The notes beneath the pieces were generated by a model that saw nothing but the letters and a program-made list of their open reading frames with translations, was not told the origin of the DNA and ran no database searches. Position numbers and translations under genes: made by a program. 62,490 nt of DNA from positions 1 to 62,490 of the forward strand of contig CANMCX010000019.1 in NCBI GenBank assembly GCA_947496465.1. The letters are read 5' to 3'. Below, one piece after another: positions 54,940-62,490 of this stretch (the first letter of the stretch is position 1; each line of letters opens with the position of its first letter). This stretch comes from Marinifilum_A sediminis. Lineage in GTDB: Bacteria > Bacteroidota > Bacteroidia > Bacteroidales > Marinifilaceae.

Positions 54940-57513
54940 TTATTTAGATCCTTTTATTCTATTTTCATCTTTATGCACAATTTGAAGATTTTCTATATCA
55001 TCATTTCCTCCTTTAGCAATAGGTACTATATGATCAACCTCAATTTCATCACCTCGAAAAATTACTGCCTGTGAAAGTCCACTTATACCACCTTGTTTCA
55101 GTAATAATTCATTCTTTTCTTCGGCAGTCAGCTTTATTCTTCGAGAAGAAATTGTATATTTTAAAATGAAATTCTTACAAATTCGATCAAAATGACGAAA
55201 ACCTTTATTGTCAAGCCAATCAGATTCTGGAATGTTTTTCATATAAAAAAAGATACTTTTCATTTCTTTCTTCATTTCTATACGATGTAATTTTACCATC
55301 TCAAAATTGATAGTATTTAACAAATGCCATGCGATATAAAAATCTTGAAGAGTTCTTCTGAAATATTTAGCTTCTTTTCCAGCTTTAAAAATATCATCTA
55401 GTTCTTCTTTGAGATAATCAAATAAATCACTATTTTCCTTATCACAATCTAGTATTACAAACTTAAGTTTTTTAATAAATCCTTTAACATTCTTAAATGC
55501 GTGTAGAAAATCCTTCTTTGAGTTATCTTGATTTTCAGTTATTTTTTGGAGTAATACCGAAATATTATATTTGCTTCCAATACGTGCATTAATTCTTTCA
55601 CTCTTTTGAAAGATATCAAGTGATTTTTTATTAATATTCAAATGCTTATTATACTCCAGATATACAAGAGAAGTAACTAACTCTTCCGTCTCCATTCTAT
55701 CCCTAGTGTTCTTATTTATTTGTTTTAAATAAAGCCAAGAATTTATTTCTTGAACCAAAGTTTTTATATTTTTTATAATTTCAAAATCTACCCAAGAATT
55801 CCACATTTCAAATGAGTTTTCCCTAATTGGATAAGGTTTATCATTTAATCGTATAAAAAGATCAATAGGATCAAATTTGGGGTTTTGTGCCTGATCTATT
55901 TCTACAACATATAATTGAAAATCATAAATTTTATTTTGCAGATCTTCATTTAATTGATCAAAAGTTTTACCTTCTAATTTTTTTAAAATCTTCAACTTCC
56001 TAAGTTTGAATTTATTATTTTTTGAAAATGCTGTATTCAATTTGTGATCTACATATTCTGCACCAGTAAAACCAAGTAGTGTTAATATTCTTTGTTGCCC
56101 ATCAATCACCTCATTAATACCATCTTTCCTTTTATATACAAATATTGCCGGTATTGTAATACCTAATAAAACACTTTCAATAATTGATGAAGCTTTCGAA
56201 GGATTTATTACTTCTTTTCTTTGATAAGAAGGTCTTACTAAAAAACGTCTTCGTTGCATAGTCCGAATTATATCATCAATTGAGTTTCTTGATGGTTCAG
56301 GTTTATTTAACCTTAACGTTTCCAATTCCGATAATTTTGTTGAAGTATCATCTGGTTTTCTTATTTCCTTCAATTCCTCCTTTTTTAAATCATCAGCATT
56401 AATATATACTTCAAAATTTGTTTTATAAAAATCTTCTAGAAAAAAGGAAGTTGCAAGAAAACGAGTCATTACTTCTTTATTAAAAGCATAATCAACTTCT
56501 GTGTAGTCATTAATATTCTTATTAACATACGTTGCATATGCTTCAATTAATTCATCATTAAAATCATATTCGATTTCTTCTTGATCTAAAATACCAAAGC
56601 CCCATAACAAACACTCTAATGCAAGTCTGTTTATTTTTAATCCTTTGATTTCTGAATGTTTTTTTATCTCATTAATAAAATTTACTTTTTCAAAAAAACA
56701 ATTAATGACTTGTTGTTCATTGTCAACCGAATCGTCAGAAACAAATTCGTACAATTTTGTTAATACTTCAGTTCTTCCAGTTCCCCTTGCATATAAATTT
56801 ATTGGAAACATTGGTAATACAAGAAATCTTCGAATAAATGACATTATATTTTCCAGCGGAACATCATTTTTATGTTTTTCACTTACTTTGAAAAATGTAC
56901 TGTATATTTTAAATCTGAGTTCAATGTTATTTTCTAGAATATTTTTGAATTCATTGGATAAATTATCTTCATCATAAATAGCATTGTCTATTTCAGATTT
57001 TCTTAAAGGTGTTATCCCCGAGTTATATCTCGAAAATATTTCCTTTTTAATTCTATCCTCAAGATATTTGTCTAAAGGCGGCTCATTAACCAATTTAAAT
57101 TCAATTATTCGAAGCTTGGCATCAAGAAAACTATCTATAATTTCCCTATCTGTGGATGCAAGATCATCGTATGTACATTTTTTAAGTTGTTTTAGAGTAT
57201 TAAGTCCTTTCGCAGAGAGTGAGAATTTATTACTCATGAACCTAAGAATAGTCTCAAACCTTTGACGACCATCTATTATTTCAATTTCATCATTATTATC
57301 AAAGAAAATCAAGGGTGGAATCTCCGTACCAATTAATATACTTTCGATGAAATAAGTTGCTTTATTATTATCCCAAACATAGTTTCTTTGATAATATGGT
57401 TTGTAGTTTATTCTATTCCTAAGCCTATGACTATATAAACTATCTATTGATTTTGAATATGTCTCAATTTTTAAGTGTTCTTTGAATATTTTTTCAAAAG
57501 TCTTTTGTCTCAT
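54940..57513 (-). CDS. tandem DUF262-DUF262-HNH protein, probable anti-phage nuclease
   Basis: This 857-residue cytosolic protein carries two complete DUF262 (ParB/Srx-fold, GmrS-type) modules. The first (about 15-120) has YYQRNYVWD and IIDGRQRFETI. The second (about 410-560) has YQRKEVINPSKASSIIESVLLG and EVIDGQQRILTLLGF. Each is followed by a helical region. The C-terminus is HNH-like: IEVDHIVPIAKGGNDDIENLQ (DH and N ligands) and VHKDENRIKG. The CxxC pairs that often precede the motif are absent. DUF262 proteins use NTPs and target modified or phosphorothioated DNA in GmrSD- and SspE-like systems. Here everything is in one chain with the DUF262 doubled. The gene is very A+T-rich and lies next to a TIR gene, consistent with a defence island. 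Confidence 0.82.
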   Translation of the reverse strand: MRQKTFEKIFKEHLKIETYSKSIDSLYSHRLRNRINYKPYYQRNYVWDNNKATYFIESILIGTEIPPLIFFDNNDEIEIIDGRQRFETILRFMSNKFSLSAKGLNTLKQLKKCTYDDLASTDREIIDSFLDAKLRIIEFKLVNEPPLDKYLEDRIKKEIFSRYNSGITPLRKSEIDNAIYDEDNLSNEFKNILENNIELRFKIYSTFFKVSEKHKNDVPLENIMSFIRRFLVLPMFPINLYARGTGRTEVLTKLYEFVSDDSVDNEQQVINCFFEKVNFINEIKKHSEIKGLKINRLALECLLWGFGILDQEEIEYDFNDELIEAYATYVNKNINDYTEVDYAFNKEVMTRFLATSFFLEDFYKTNFEVYINADDLKKEELKEIRKPDDTSTKLSELETLRLNKPEPSRNSIDDIIRTMQRRRFLVRPSYQRKEVINPSKASSIIESVLLGITIPAIFVYKRKDGINEVIDGQQRILTLLGFTGAEYVDHKLNTAFSKNNKFKLRKLKILKKLEGKTFDQLNEDLQNKIYDFQLYVVEIDQAQNPKFDPIDLFIRLNDKPYPIRENSFEMWNSWVDFEIIKNIKTLVQEINSWLYLKQINKNTRDRMETEELVTSLVYLEYNKHLNINKKSLDIFQKSERINARIGSKYNISVLLQKITENQDNSKKDFLHAFKNVKGFIKKLKFVILDCDKENSDLFDYLKEELDDIFKAGKEAKYFRRTLQDFYIAWHLLNTINFEMVKLHRIEMKKEMKSIFFYMKNIPESDWLDNKGFRHFDRICKNFILKYTISSRRIKLTAEEKNELLLKQGGISGLSQAVIFRGDEIEVDHIVPIAKGGNDDIENLQIVHKDENRIKGSK

Positions 57514-57830
57514 AATCGCTTCTATATTAAAGAAAAGTTAGTTTTTTACTTTCATTACTGATATCAGAAAATCGTCTAATAACTATCATAAAGTCTCTAA
57601 GTATTGAATATTTAATTATTTCAAAGGCACTATCTAATAACAAAAAGTATCATCCTACTTTTTAGACAGTCTGATGTCACAATAATGAGTAATTGCTAGA
57701 GACAGAACTTAACTTGCAAGTACACCAAACTGGAAATCATTGAGGATTTTAAGAAGAATACGAGAATAACGTATAGTCACAACTATCTGCAGTTGTTTTA
57801 TCGATCATGACTGATAAGAATTTCGTTTAT
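57514..57830. other. 317-bp intergenic region between DUF262 and TIR genes
   Basis: Holds the expected promoter of the DUF262 gene; no boxes assigned. On the plus strand 57713-57811 encodes about 30 residues (KYTKLEIIEDFKKNTRITYS..) between stops. This looks like the tail of a lost gene but is too short to identify. The spacing argues against a tight operon of TIR and DUF262. Confidence 0.35.
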
Positions 57831-58535
57831 TCAACTTGATACAACCTCTGGCGCTACCAATTCTGCTAACTTAGCAGCAACATCAACCATTGACTCATCT
57901 ATTGTGCTTAAACCGCTTCGTGAGCCTAGTAAAGGACTTACCTCACGTAAATCTTCAAATGTTGTTTTGTGAACAATAGGAACAAGTAAATCACGAGCGA
58001 GGAGAGCTGAAAGCTCCTTGTCAGCAATTCCCTCTCCTTTAACTCGCTTAAGAAAAGAAGGAGTAACTAGTACGATACCAACACGAGACTTTGCCAATCC
58101 TTTATCTATTTCACGAAGTAATGATGAGCCTAACAAAACATCTTTTTCGCTAAACCAAACAGAGACACCTTTAGATTCCAATAAATCATGTAGATTTTTA
58201 GCTGCATTTTTACGGTCATCCCATGCATGACAAAGAAAAACATCACGCAAGTCTGGTAAATTAGAACGCTTCTCCACATTTTCACGAACAGGTGTAAGAG
58301 TTCGAATTTCTGCAGGCGTATATAAAATATTAGAGCCTACTGAAGACCAACTTGCTTTTGTTCTAGCTTGATCTCCACTGATTCTACCACTTAATGATCT
58401 GCCTGAAGATGAAGAATAAGGTGAAGAATAAGACGAATAAGTAGGGTAACTTCGATAGCTACCTCCACATGCTGGGCAATTTGCCCTACCACTTGCAGTA
58501 CGATGACCATGAACTGGTGCTGTACATCTTGCCAT
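57831..58535 (-). CDS. zinc-ribbon TIR-domain protein, probable defence effector
   Basis: This 234-residue protein begins CTAPVHGHRTASGRANCPACG, a likely zinc-binding knuckle (C4, H9/H11, C20, C23). A Ser/Tyr-rich linker (YRSYPTYSSYSSPYSSSS) leads to a TIR domain at about 96-215: DVFLCHAWDDRKNAAKNLHDLL (box 1), VSVWFSEKDVLLGSSLLREI (BB-loop region) and ADKELSALL, whose Glu near 172 is the candidate NADase residue. Bacterial TIR domains commonly cleave NAD+ during abortive infection. This N-terminal knuckle plus TIR arrangement recurs in other bacteria as single-gene proteins. Its base composition is visibly less A+T-rich than the DUF262 gene beside it, suggesting separate acquisition. Confidence 0.85.
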   Translation of the reverse strand: MARCTAPVHGHRTASGRANCPACGGSYRSYPTYSSYSSPYSSSSGRSLSGRISGDQARTKASWSSVGSNILYTPAEIRTLTPVRENVEKRSNLPDLRDVFLCHAWDDRKNAAKNLHDLLESKGVSVWFSEKDVLLGSSLLREIDKGLAKSRVGIVLVTPSFLKRVKGEGIADKELSALLARDLLVPIVHKTTFEDLREVSPLLGSRSGLSTIDESMVDVAAKLAELVAPEVVSS

Positions 58536-58786
58536 ATTTTTTTTGGATTTATAAGTTATTAATTAAATTTTATATTCTTAATTCTTGAATTGAATACTTG
58601 AGCTATTTCATAATTCGAGCATAACATATAACGTAGAAGTGTTGTTATGCTGAATTATTTTAAATCACCATTAAATTTATAATTATTCCCTTTATTCGCT
58701 TTACATATTTTAGCTTAATTTCCTTAGAATCAGTATAAATATGCTTAACAGGTGCTTTTTTACTGCTAAATTGTAATTGTACATAT

Positions 58787-58813
58787 TAAGAAGAGCCCCG
58801 TTTACTGGGGCTC
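58787..58813 (-). terminator. possible terminator hairpin
   Basis: GAGCCCC-GTTTACT-GGGGCTC, a 7-bp GC-rich stem. On the minus strand it is followed by TTCTTAAT rather than a full T run. It lies behind the pseudogene at 58838-59035 and may be its old terminator. Confidence 0.45.
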
Positions 58814-58836
58814 TCAGAGCATTTTGAGTCTTAGGC

Positions 58837-58861
58837 GCTAAGCTTCGGCTTCGCTTGCTAC
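58837..58861 (-). repeat. REP-like GTAG hairpin
   Basis: On the minus strand GTAGCAAGCGAAGCCGAAGC continues to TTAGC. This is GTAG followed by an imperfect stem GCAAGC / GCTTAGC, the layout of REP sequences. It overlaps the end of the pseudogene reading frame. Confidence 0.35.
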
Positions 58862-59035
58862 AACTATGTCTTCCAATTGGAATACAATATCGAGTTGCAT
58901 GCAATGATCGGCTTCCAGCATAATTACCCTGCTTTCTTTCTAATAGGATTTTTTACTGAACACCAGTTTGTGTTGTCTGGGAGCTACATTGTAGAAAAAG
59001 AACTGTCCATTATTGTCAGTCCATTTACCATTCCA
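58838..59035 (-). pseudogene. fragment of a carboxypeptidase-regulatory-like domain protein
   Basis: One minus-strand frame gives 66 codons: WNGKWTDNNGQFFFYNVAPR then QHKLVFSKKSY, an in-frame TAG at codon 32, and further on VIMLEADHCMQLDIVFQLED before a terminal stop. The pattern (T-D-x-N-G-x-F-x-F-x-x-V-A-P..H-x-L-V-F) is that of the second half of a carboxypeptidase-regulatory beta-sandwich. There is no start and stops flank it upstream, so it is a decayed remnant. Confidence 0.55.
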
Positions 59036-59224
59036 TCATCTACACTTTTCTAAATACATTTAAGCAATCTAGCTTCTTACACATTCCTTCTCCCTTGCTT
59101 AGTCGACAGCCTCTATTCATACCAACTTGCAATAAGATCATGAGTTTCATTTCTGTTTTCAAACAATATTTCCATCAAGTAATGCATTTCGTTCTAAAGC
59201 TTTCGTTTGTATTTTATCTATTGT

Positions 59225-59488
59225 TGTAACTACTCTTATCGCTTTATGTAATCACTACTAACGCCTTATGTAACTGCTCTTATCACTTGTTGTAACCACT
59301 CTTATCACTCTATGTAACTATCCTTATCGCTTCATGTAACCACTCTTATCACTCTATGTAACCACCCTTATCGCTTTATGTAACTACTCTTATCACTCTA
59401 TGTAACTACCCTTATCGCTTTATGTAACCACTCTTATCACTCTATGTAACTACCCTTATCGCTTTATGTAACTGCTCCTATCGCTTGT
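59225..59488. repeat. 22-bp minisatellite, 12 tandem copies
   Basis: Twelve head-to-tail 22-base units starting TGTAA(C/T), with consensus TGTAACYACYCTTATCRCTYTA. Units 4-11 alternate between two types (..CTCTTATCACTCTA and ..CCCTTATCGCTTTA), giving a higher-order 44-bp period. A thirteenth partial unit follows. The period is not a multiple of three and no protein is encoded across it. Confidence 0.95.
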
Positions 59489-59814
59489 TGTATTTTACCT
59501 TTTGTTAATTAGATTTCGTATTCTATCATCATGCAAAACCTTTAACAACGGACATTTCAGCCCTATTGCCAATGTATTTTTTGACAACACTCCAATCCTA
59601 TTAGCTTGCGCTGAATGTTCGAAAGGCAATTTTACATACGCTGTTCTTTCCGTTTTAAGAGAAATCTTGAAATGGATTTTACCAAAACACCTCATCTCAG
59701 TCCTTTCCTTAAGGAGAGGAAGATCAGATTTTCATTCATAATTATTCATTAATAAAGCACCCCTCTGTCTATCGACATCTCCCCTGGCAGGGGAGAAATC
59801 CAATATTCTGCAGT

Positions 59815-60012
59815 AATTCTTAAAGCCGTGTTCTTTCTTTAGAGTAAGGTCTTTCAGAGCGAGAACCGTCAATCTGACGCGGTTCGGGTAAATACGCTCC
59901 CATGGAATGCCGAACAGTATCAGATGGACTTGATTTTTTGTTTACTTTTTCATCTAAGGAAAAAGTTAAAGCCCGTCTGGCTTGAGGACAATATAAAGAT
60001 AGAATGAGGTCA
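59815..60012. repeat. ~190-bp dispersed repeat, copy 1
   Basis: Matches 60273-60455 along its length. Shared blocks include GAACCGTCAATCTGACGCG, TTCGGGTAAATACG, CCCATGGAATGCC, CAGTATCAGATGGA and AAAAGTTAAAG. Near its end TACTTTTTCATCTAAGGAAAAAGTTA can form a small hairpin. A minus-strand 65-codon frame overlaps it but shows no protein-like features. Confidence 0.85.
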
Positions 60013-60141
60013 TCCAAAACACCTCACCCAGTCATCTCCTTGAAGAGAGGAAGTCGTCTGTAGATTTACAAAAGCGTGTCTATTTTATTTGAGAAGCGGT
60101 GTTCCTTTCTCCTTGAGGAGAGAGATAGAATGAGGTCTTTT

Positions 60142-60185
60142 AAATGGAATACAATTCCGTCGCAAACGACAATTGTATTCCATTT
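60142..60185. repeat. 44-bp hairpin with 15-bp perfect arms
   Basis: AAATGGAATACAATT (60142-60156) is exactly complementary to AATTGTATTCCATTT (60171-60185). The spacer contains an inner GTCG-CAAA-CGAC stem, so the whole folds as one long hairpin. Followed by TTTT on the plus strand, it could also terminate transcription, though no gene precedes it. Confidence 0.8.
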
Positions 60186-60224
60186 TTAGATAGCAGGTGG
60201 GACGGATTCTCATCTACCACAATA

Positions 60225-60243
60225 CCCGGGGTATTGCCCCGGG
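60225..60243. repeat. GC-rich hairpin CCCGGGG-TATTG-CCCCGGG
   Basis: Perfect 7-bp arms in an otherwise AT-rich sequence. On the minus strand it is preceded by GTAG, the REP-type foot. This places it as another REP-like candidate. Confidence 0.6.
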
Positions 60244-60272
60244 CTACAAATATCAAGCACTTTCAGGGCTAT

Positions 60273-60455
60273 TCCTTAAAGCGATGTTCTTTTCTCTAGA
60301 CTAAGATCTTTTGAGCAGGAACCGTCAATCTGACGCGATTCGGGTAAATACGTTCCCATGGAATGCCAATCAGTATCAGATGGAATTGATTTTTTATTTA
60401 CTTTTTATCTAAGTAAAAAGTTAAAGCTCATCAGACTTGAGTACAAAACGAGGAG
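60273..60455. repeat. ~190-bp dispersed repeat, copy 2
   Basis: Second, diverged copy of the element at 59815-60012 in the same orientation. Multiple substitutions and small indels relative to copy 1 show it is not a recent duplication. Confidence 0.85.
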
Positions 60456-60560
60456 AATGAGAACATCAATCCGAAACATCATTACTTTAATCATGGTAAT
60501 AAAAATTTCCTTGACAATTTAGTCCGATTGGTAAAATAATATACATCACATAATTCGTTT

Positions 60561-60592
60561 AAATCCCCAGGTTTTATCCTCGGGATTTTTTA
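60561..60592 (+). terminator. Rho-independent terminator-like hairpin
   Basis: AAATCCC-C-AGG / CCT-C-GGGATTT (one C.C mismatch) with loop TTTTAT, followed by a T run. No intact plus-strand gene precedes it, so it may belong to a lost gene or small RNA. Confidence 0.6.
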
Positions 60593-60760
60593 TATTACAT
60601 AAATATAAAGCACTCCTCCTTTACCTCTATATTATCCTGAATAAAAACTAAACTACAAATAGGTACAATTACATTATTTAGTTTCATTTTCATATTTAAA
60701 CTTTGTTTTTTGAAACTTTTATTCTATATTCACCTAAGAATTCACTATCAGGAAGAATAA

Positions 60761-61345
60761 ATGACATTAAATAGAGATACATCTAAATCTGAACATATTA
60801 ATTGGAAATACATTCCAATTAGCATCCAAAAGCTAGAGTTGGATAAACAATATAAAATAGCTTTAATTGTTGCTTTCGGATGTTTTTTTGGTCTTAGATT
60901 AAAAAGCATCTTAACGATTCGTTGGGAAGATATTTTAGGCAAGACTTCTTTTGAGATTCAAGATAAAAACAAAATAAGAAGCATTTATATCATAGATGAC
61001 ATTCAAAATATTATCCGTAGAATCCATTCAAAATTAGGATCCCCAACACCTGATCAATACATCTTTTTAAACAATTCTGGTAAACAGGTCTTATCCTCTC
61101 AATATGTCAACAAACAAGTCAAATTGCTTTTCACGAAATACGAAATCCCTTATCTGAATTTATCTTCGGATAGCTTTTTAAAGACATTCTGTATAAAGTT
61201 TTTAGAAACAAAAGATTTTTCTACTGATTCCAAAAGATGGATTTCTAAAATACTGGGACATGCCTCCTGGACAATTACAGCAAACTTTCTTGGCTGTTCA
61301 GATGATTCAGAAGAGATGGATAATTATAAAGTATTCTCTATGTAA
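60761..61345 (+). CDS. tyrosine-recombinase-like protein with degenerate active site
   Basis: This 194-residue protein corresponds to a compact Bacteroidetes family that keeps only the catalytic domain of tyrosine recombinases. Box I is kept (FGCFFGLRLKSILTIRWEDI, R46). The box II H-x-x-R, normally THSLRKTF, reads SDSFLKTF, so His becomes D137 and Arg becomes L140. The next His is kept in KILGHASWTIT (H167). The nucleophile position in the family motif KRYLG is ANFLG, so Tyr becomes F176. Three catalytic positions are thus lost while the reading frame is intact. It is likely inactive in strand cleavage; it could be a decaying integrase or a DNA-binding protein. AGGAAG lies shortly before ATG 60761. 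Repeats and decayed genes lie immediately upstream. Confidence 0.78.
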   Translation: MTLNRDTSKSEHINWKYIPISIQKLELDKQYKIALIVAFGCFFGLRLKSILTIRWEDILGKTSFEIQDKNKIRSIYIIDDIQNIIRRIHSKLGSPTPDQYIFLNNSGKQVLSSQYVNKQVKLLFTKYEIPYLNLSSDSFLKTFCIKFLETKDFSTDSKRWISKILGHASWTITANFLGCSDDSEEMDNYKVFSM

Positions 61346-61457
61346 AACTTTCTCACATAAATAAAGCTGCATGAAAAGAAGCATTAACATTCATAGCCCA
61401 ACTAGGCATTAAAAAATAGTAATAACAAAATCAATAATTAATTTATAAAACAAAACA

Positions 61458-62357
61458 ATGGAAAATTTCATAATTATCATCAGTATTGTATTAGGAATAA
61501 TATTCCTACTTCTTTCAATCATTATCGTGAATCAAAAACAGGCTAAAATCATACAACGATTAGGTAAGTTTCAATCCGTTCGTAGAGCAGGTATCAGCCT
61601 TAGAATCCCACTTATCGATCAGGTAGTTGGAGTTCAGAATCTGCAGATTCAGGAGCTACGTGTTCCTGTAGAGACCATTACTCAGGATAAAGTAACTCTG
61701 AAAATTGAAGTTGCTATTCAGTACCTTATTAAAGCTGATGTGGAAAGTATAAAAAACTCTTTCTACGAACTATCCGACTCAACAGCACAAATCGAATCCT
61801 TTGTTTTCGATGCCGTAAGAGCTGAGGTACCTAAGATGGAATTGGATATGGTTTACGAAAACAAAGACAATATCGCAAACACGGTAATGGAAGGTTTGAA
61901 CTCTTTATTATCAAATTATGGTTTTGATATTAAGAAAACATTGGTTGTAGATATCTTACCAGATTCTAAAGTGGTAGATGCAATGAATGCGATTAACGAA
62001 CAGAAAAGACTTCGACAAGCTGCAGAAGAAAAAGGGGAAGCTGATAAAATTCTTATCATTAAAGCCGCTGAAGCTGAAAAGGAAAGTAAGAAGTTACAAG
62101 GTGAAGGTGTTGCTTTACAGCAAATGGCAGTTTTAAAAGGACGTGAAAAAGCAATCAAAGATTTAACTGTAGGAACCAATATGGAGATTAAAGATGCTAC
62201 CGAATTGGTGATGAAGCTGATTGATCAGGATACGCTTATCTCTATGGGCGAGAAGAATAAAAATGTCATCTTTATGACTTCTGACATAGGCATGAAAGGA
62301 AAAGTTATGGAAGCTATGGTTGGAGCTGATGTTGTTAACGCTCAGCATAAAAACTAA
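61458..62357 (+). CDS. SPFH/band-7 (stomatin/HflC-like) membrane protein
   Basis: This 299-residue protein has one N-terminal membrane helix (about 4-25, FIIIISIVLGIIFLLLSIII). The SPFH domain starts AKIIQRLGKFQSVRRAGISL and includes TQDKVTLKIEVAIQYLI. A long charged coiled coil follows (EQKRLRQAAEEKGEADKI, AAEAEKESKKLQGEG), then a C-terminal hydrophobic end. Such proteins oligomerise into membrane microdomain cages and often modulate proteases such as FtsH. No NfeD or protease gene is adjacent within the window. The gene has its own terminator at 62376. Confidence 0.92.
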   Translation: MENFIIIISIVLGIIFLLLSIIIVNQKQAKIIQRLGKFQSVRRAGISLRIPLIDQVVGVQNLQIQELRVPVETITQDKVTLKIEVAIQYLIKADVESIKNSFYELSDSTAQIESFVFDAVRAEVPKMELDMVYENKDNIANTVMEGLNSLLSNYGFDIKKTLVVDILPDSKVVDAMNAINEQKRLRQAAEEKGEADKILIIKAAEAEKESKKLQGEGVALQQMAVLKGREKAIKDLTVGTNMEIKDATELVMKLIDQDTLISMGEKNKNVIFMTSDIGMKGKVMEAMVGADVVNAQHKN

Positions 62358-62375
62358 ATAGAATTTGAATCAAAC

Positions 62376-62410
62376 AAAAAAGCCGTAGCATCATGCCACG
62401 GCTTTTTTTT
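62376..62410 (+). terminator. Rho-independent terminator of the SPFH gene
   Basis: AAAAAAGCCGT / ACGGCTTTTTT arms with a short loop and an eight-base T run, about 20 bases behind the stop at 62357. Confidence 0.9.
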
Positions 62411-62490
62411 ATTAGTAGTATCCCATAAAGTGTGTAAGTAAAGTTATTCTGATTTTTTGAGAGCCCTTTTCTAGCTCAAGAAAAAAATCG

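Larger units (their letters stand above)
58536..60760. other. 2.2-kb gene-free region of decayed genes and repeats
   Basis: No intact coding sequence was recognised. The region contains a pseudogene (58838-59035), a 22-bp minisatellite (59225-59488), two copies of a ~190-bp repeat (59815, 60273) and several hairpins. Short intergenic-repeat strings such as CTCCCCTGGCAGGGGAG (near 59783) and the duplicated AGATAGAATGAGGTC (near 59998 and 60124) also occur. It lies between the TIR gene and a degenerate recombinase, as expected of an insertion hotspot or island edge. Confidence 0.6.

Noticed and set aside
57713..57811. Short plus-strand frame (about 30 residues) resembling the tail of a gene
   Set aside because: Too short, bounded by stops and without a start; mentioned only in the intergenic note.
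54940..58535. TIR and DUF262 genes as one tight two-gene operon
   Set aside because: They are separated by 317 bp and differ in base composition. Association is possible but an operon is not supported.
59225..59488. 22-bp direct repeats considered as a CRISPR array
   Set aside because: Units are head-to-tail with no unique spacers between them and no cas genes nearby.
59495..59695. 66-codon minus-strand frame
   Set aside because: No recognisable family, no conserved context, and it borders the minisatellite; chance frame.
59820..60017. 65-codon minus-strand frame inside the ~190-bp repeat as a protein gene
   Set aside because: It coincides with a dispersed repeat whose second copy does not keep the frame, and no domain or start context supports it.

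Overview
This is an AT-rich chromosomal window from a member of the Bacteroidetes (Bacteroidota). The evidence is a giant surface protein with a Type IX secretion C-terminal sorting domain, a TonB-dependent receptor with a carboxypeptidase-regulatory domain, a BatA-type protein, LysM/periplasmic-binding-protein fusions, starts without clear Shine-Dalgarno sequences, and RAYT/REP-type repeats. Gene content would fit the Marinilabiliales/Marinifilaceae, but that is inference; no rRNA or other marker is present.

Layout. 1-2.3 kb: two identical tRNA-Lys(TTT) genes flank a decayed REP-associated transposase and a thioredoxin-fold protein. 2.4-9.7 kb: an FkbH-type HAD protein, an ECF sigma factor with a membrane anti-sigma-like protein and a DUF4097-type protein, an M24 aminopeptidase P, a YjbQ protein and a conserved hypothetical. 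10.1-19.6 kb: an arsenate-reductase/LMW-phosphatase-fold protein lacking its catalytic Cys, an M19 dipeptidase lipoprotein, then a plus-strand run of TonB receptor, BatA-domain protein, hybrid histidine kinase and ornithine aminotransferase. 19.7-40.3 kb (minus strand): a ~3480-residue T9SS-exported protein with 16 repeated two-domain units, a LysM/PBP1 protein, a ferritin-like protein, a YcxB-like protein and a 2192-residue alpha-2-macroglobulin with a TonB-plug-like insertion.

40.6-54.8 kb is an entirely minus-strand accessory cluster of exported enzymes: three different alpha/beta-hydrolases (one fused to MORN repeats, one to TPRs), a GH20 hexosaminidase, a class-C beta-lactamase-like serine hydrolase, TPR lipoproteins, a MORN/TonB-C protein and a GNAT acetyltransferase. 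Three copies of a ~90-bp REP-like element lie just behind the stop codons of three minus-strand genes here.

54.9-61.3 kb looks like a defence/mobile island. It holds a tandem DUF262-DUF262-HNH protein, a zinc-ribbon/TIR protein, about 2.2 kb without an intact gene (a decayed carboxypeptidase-regulatory-like gene, a 12-copy 22-bp minisatellite, two copies of a ~190-bp repeat and several hairpins), and a small tyrosine-recombinase-like protein that has lost key catalytic residues including the nucleophilic Tyr. An SPFH/band-7 protein closes the window. The best candidates for new biology are the TIR and double-DUF262 neighbours, the macroglobulin with the embedded plug, the 16-unit surface protein with one Cys per unit, and the catalytically degenerate recombinase and phosphatase.
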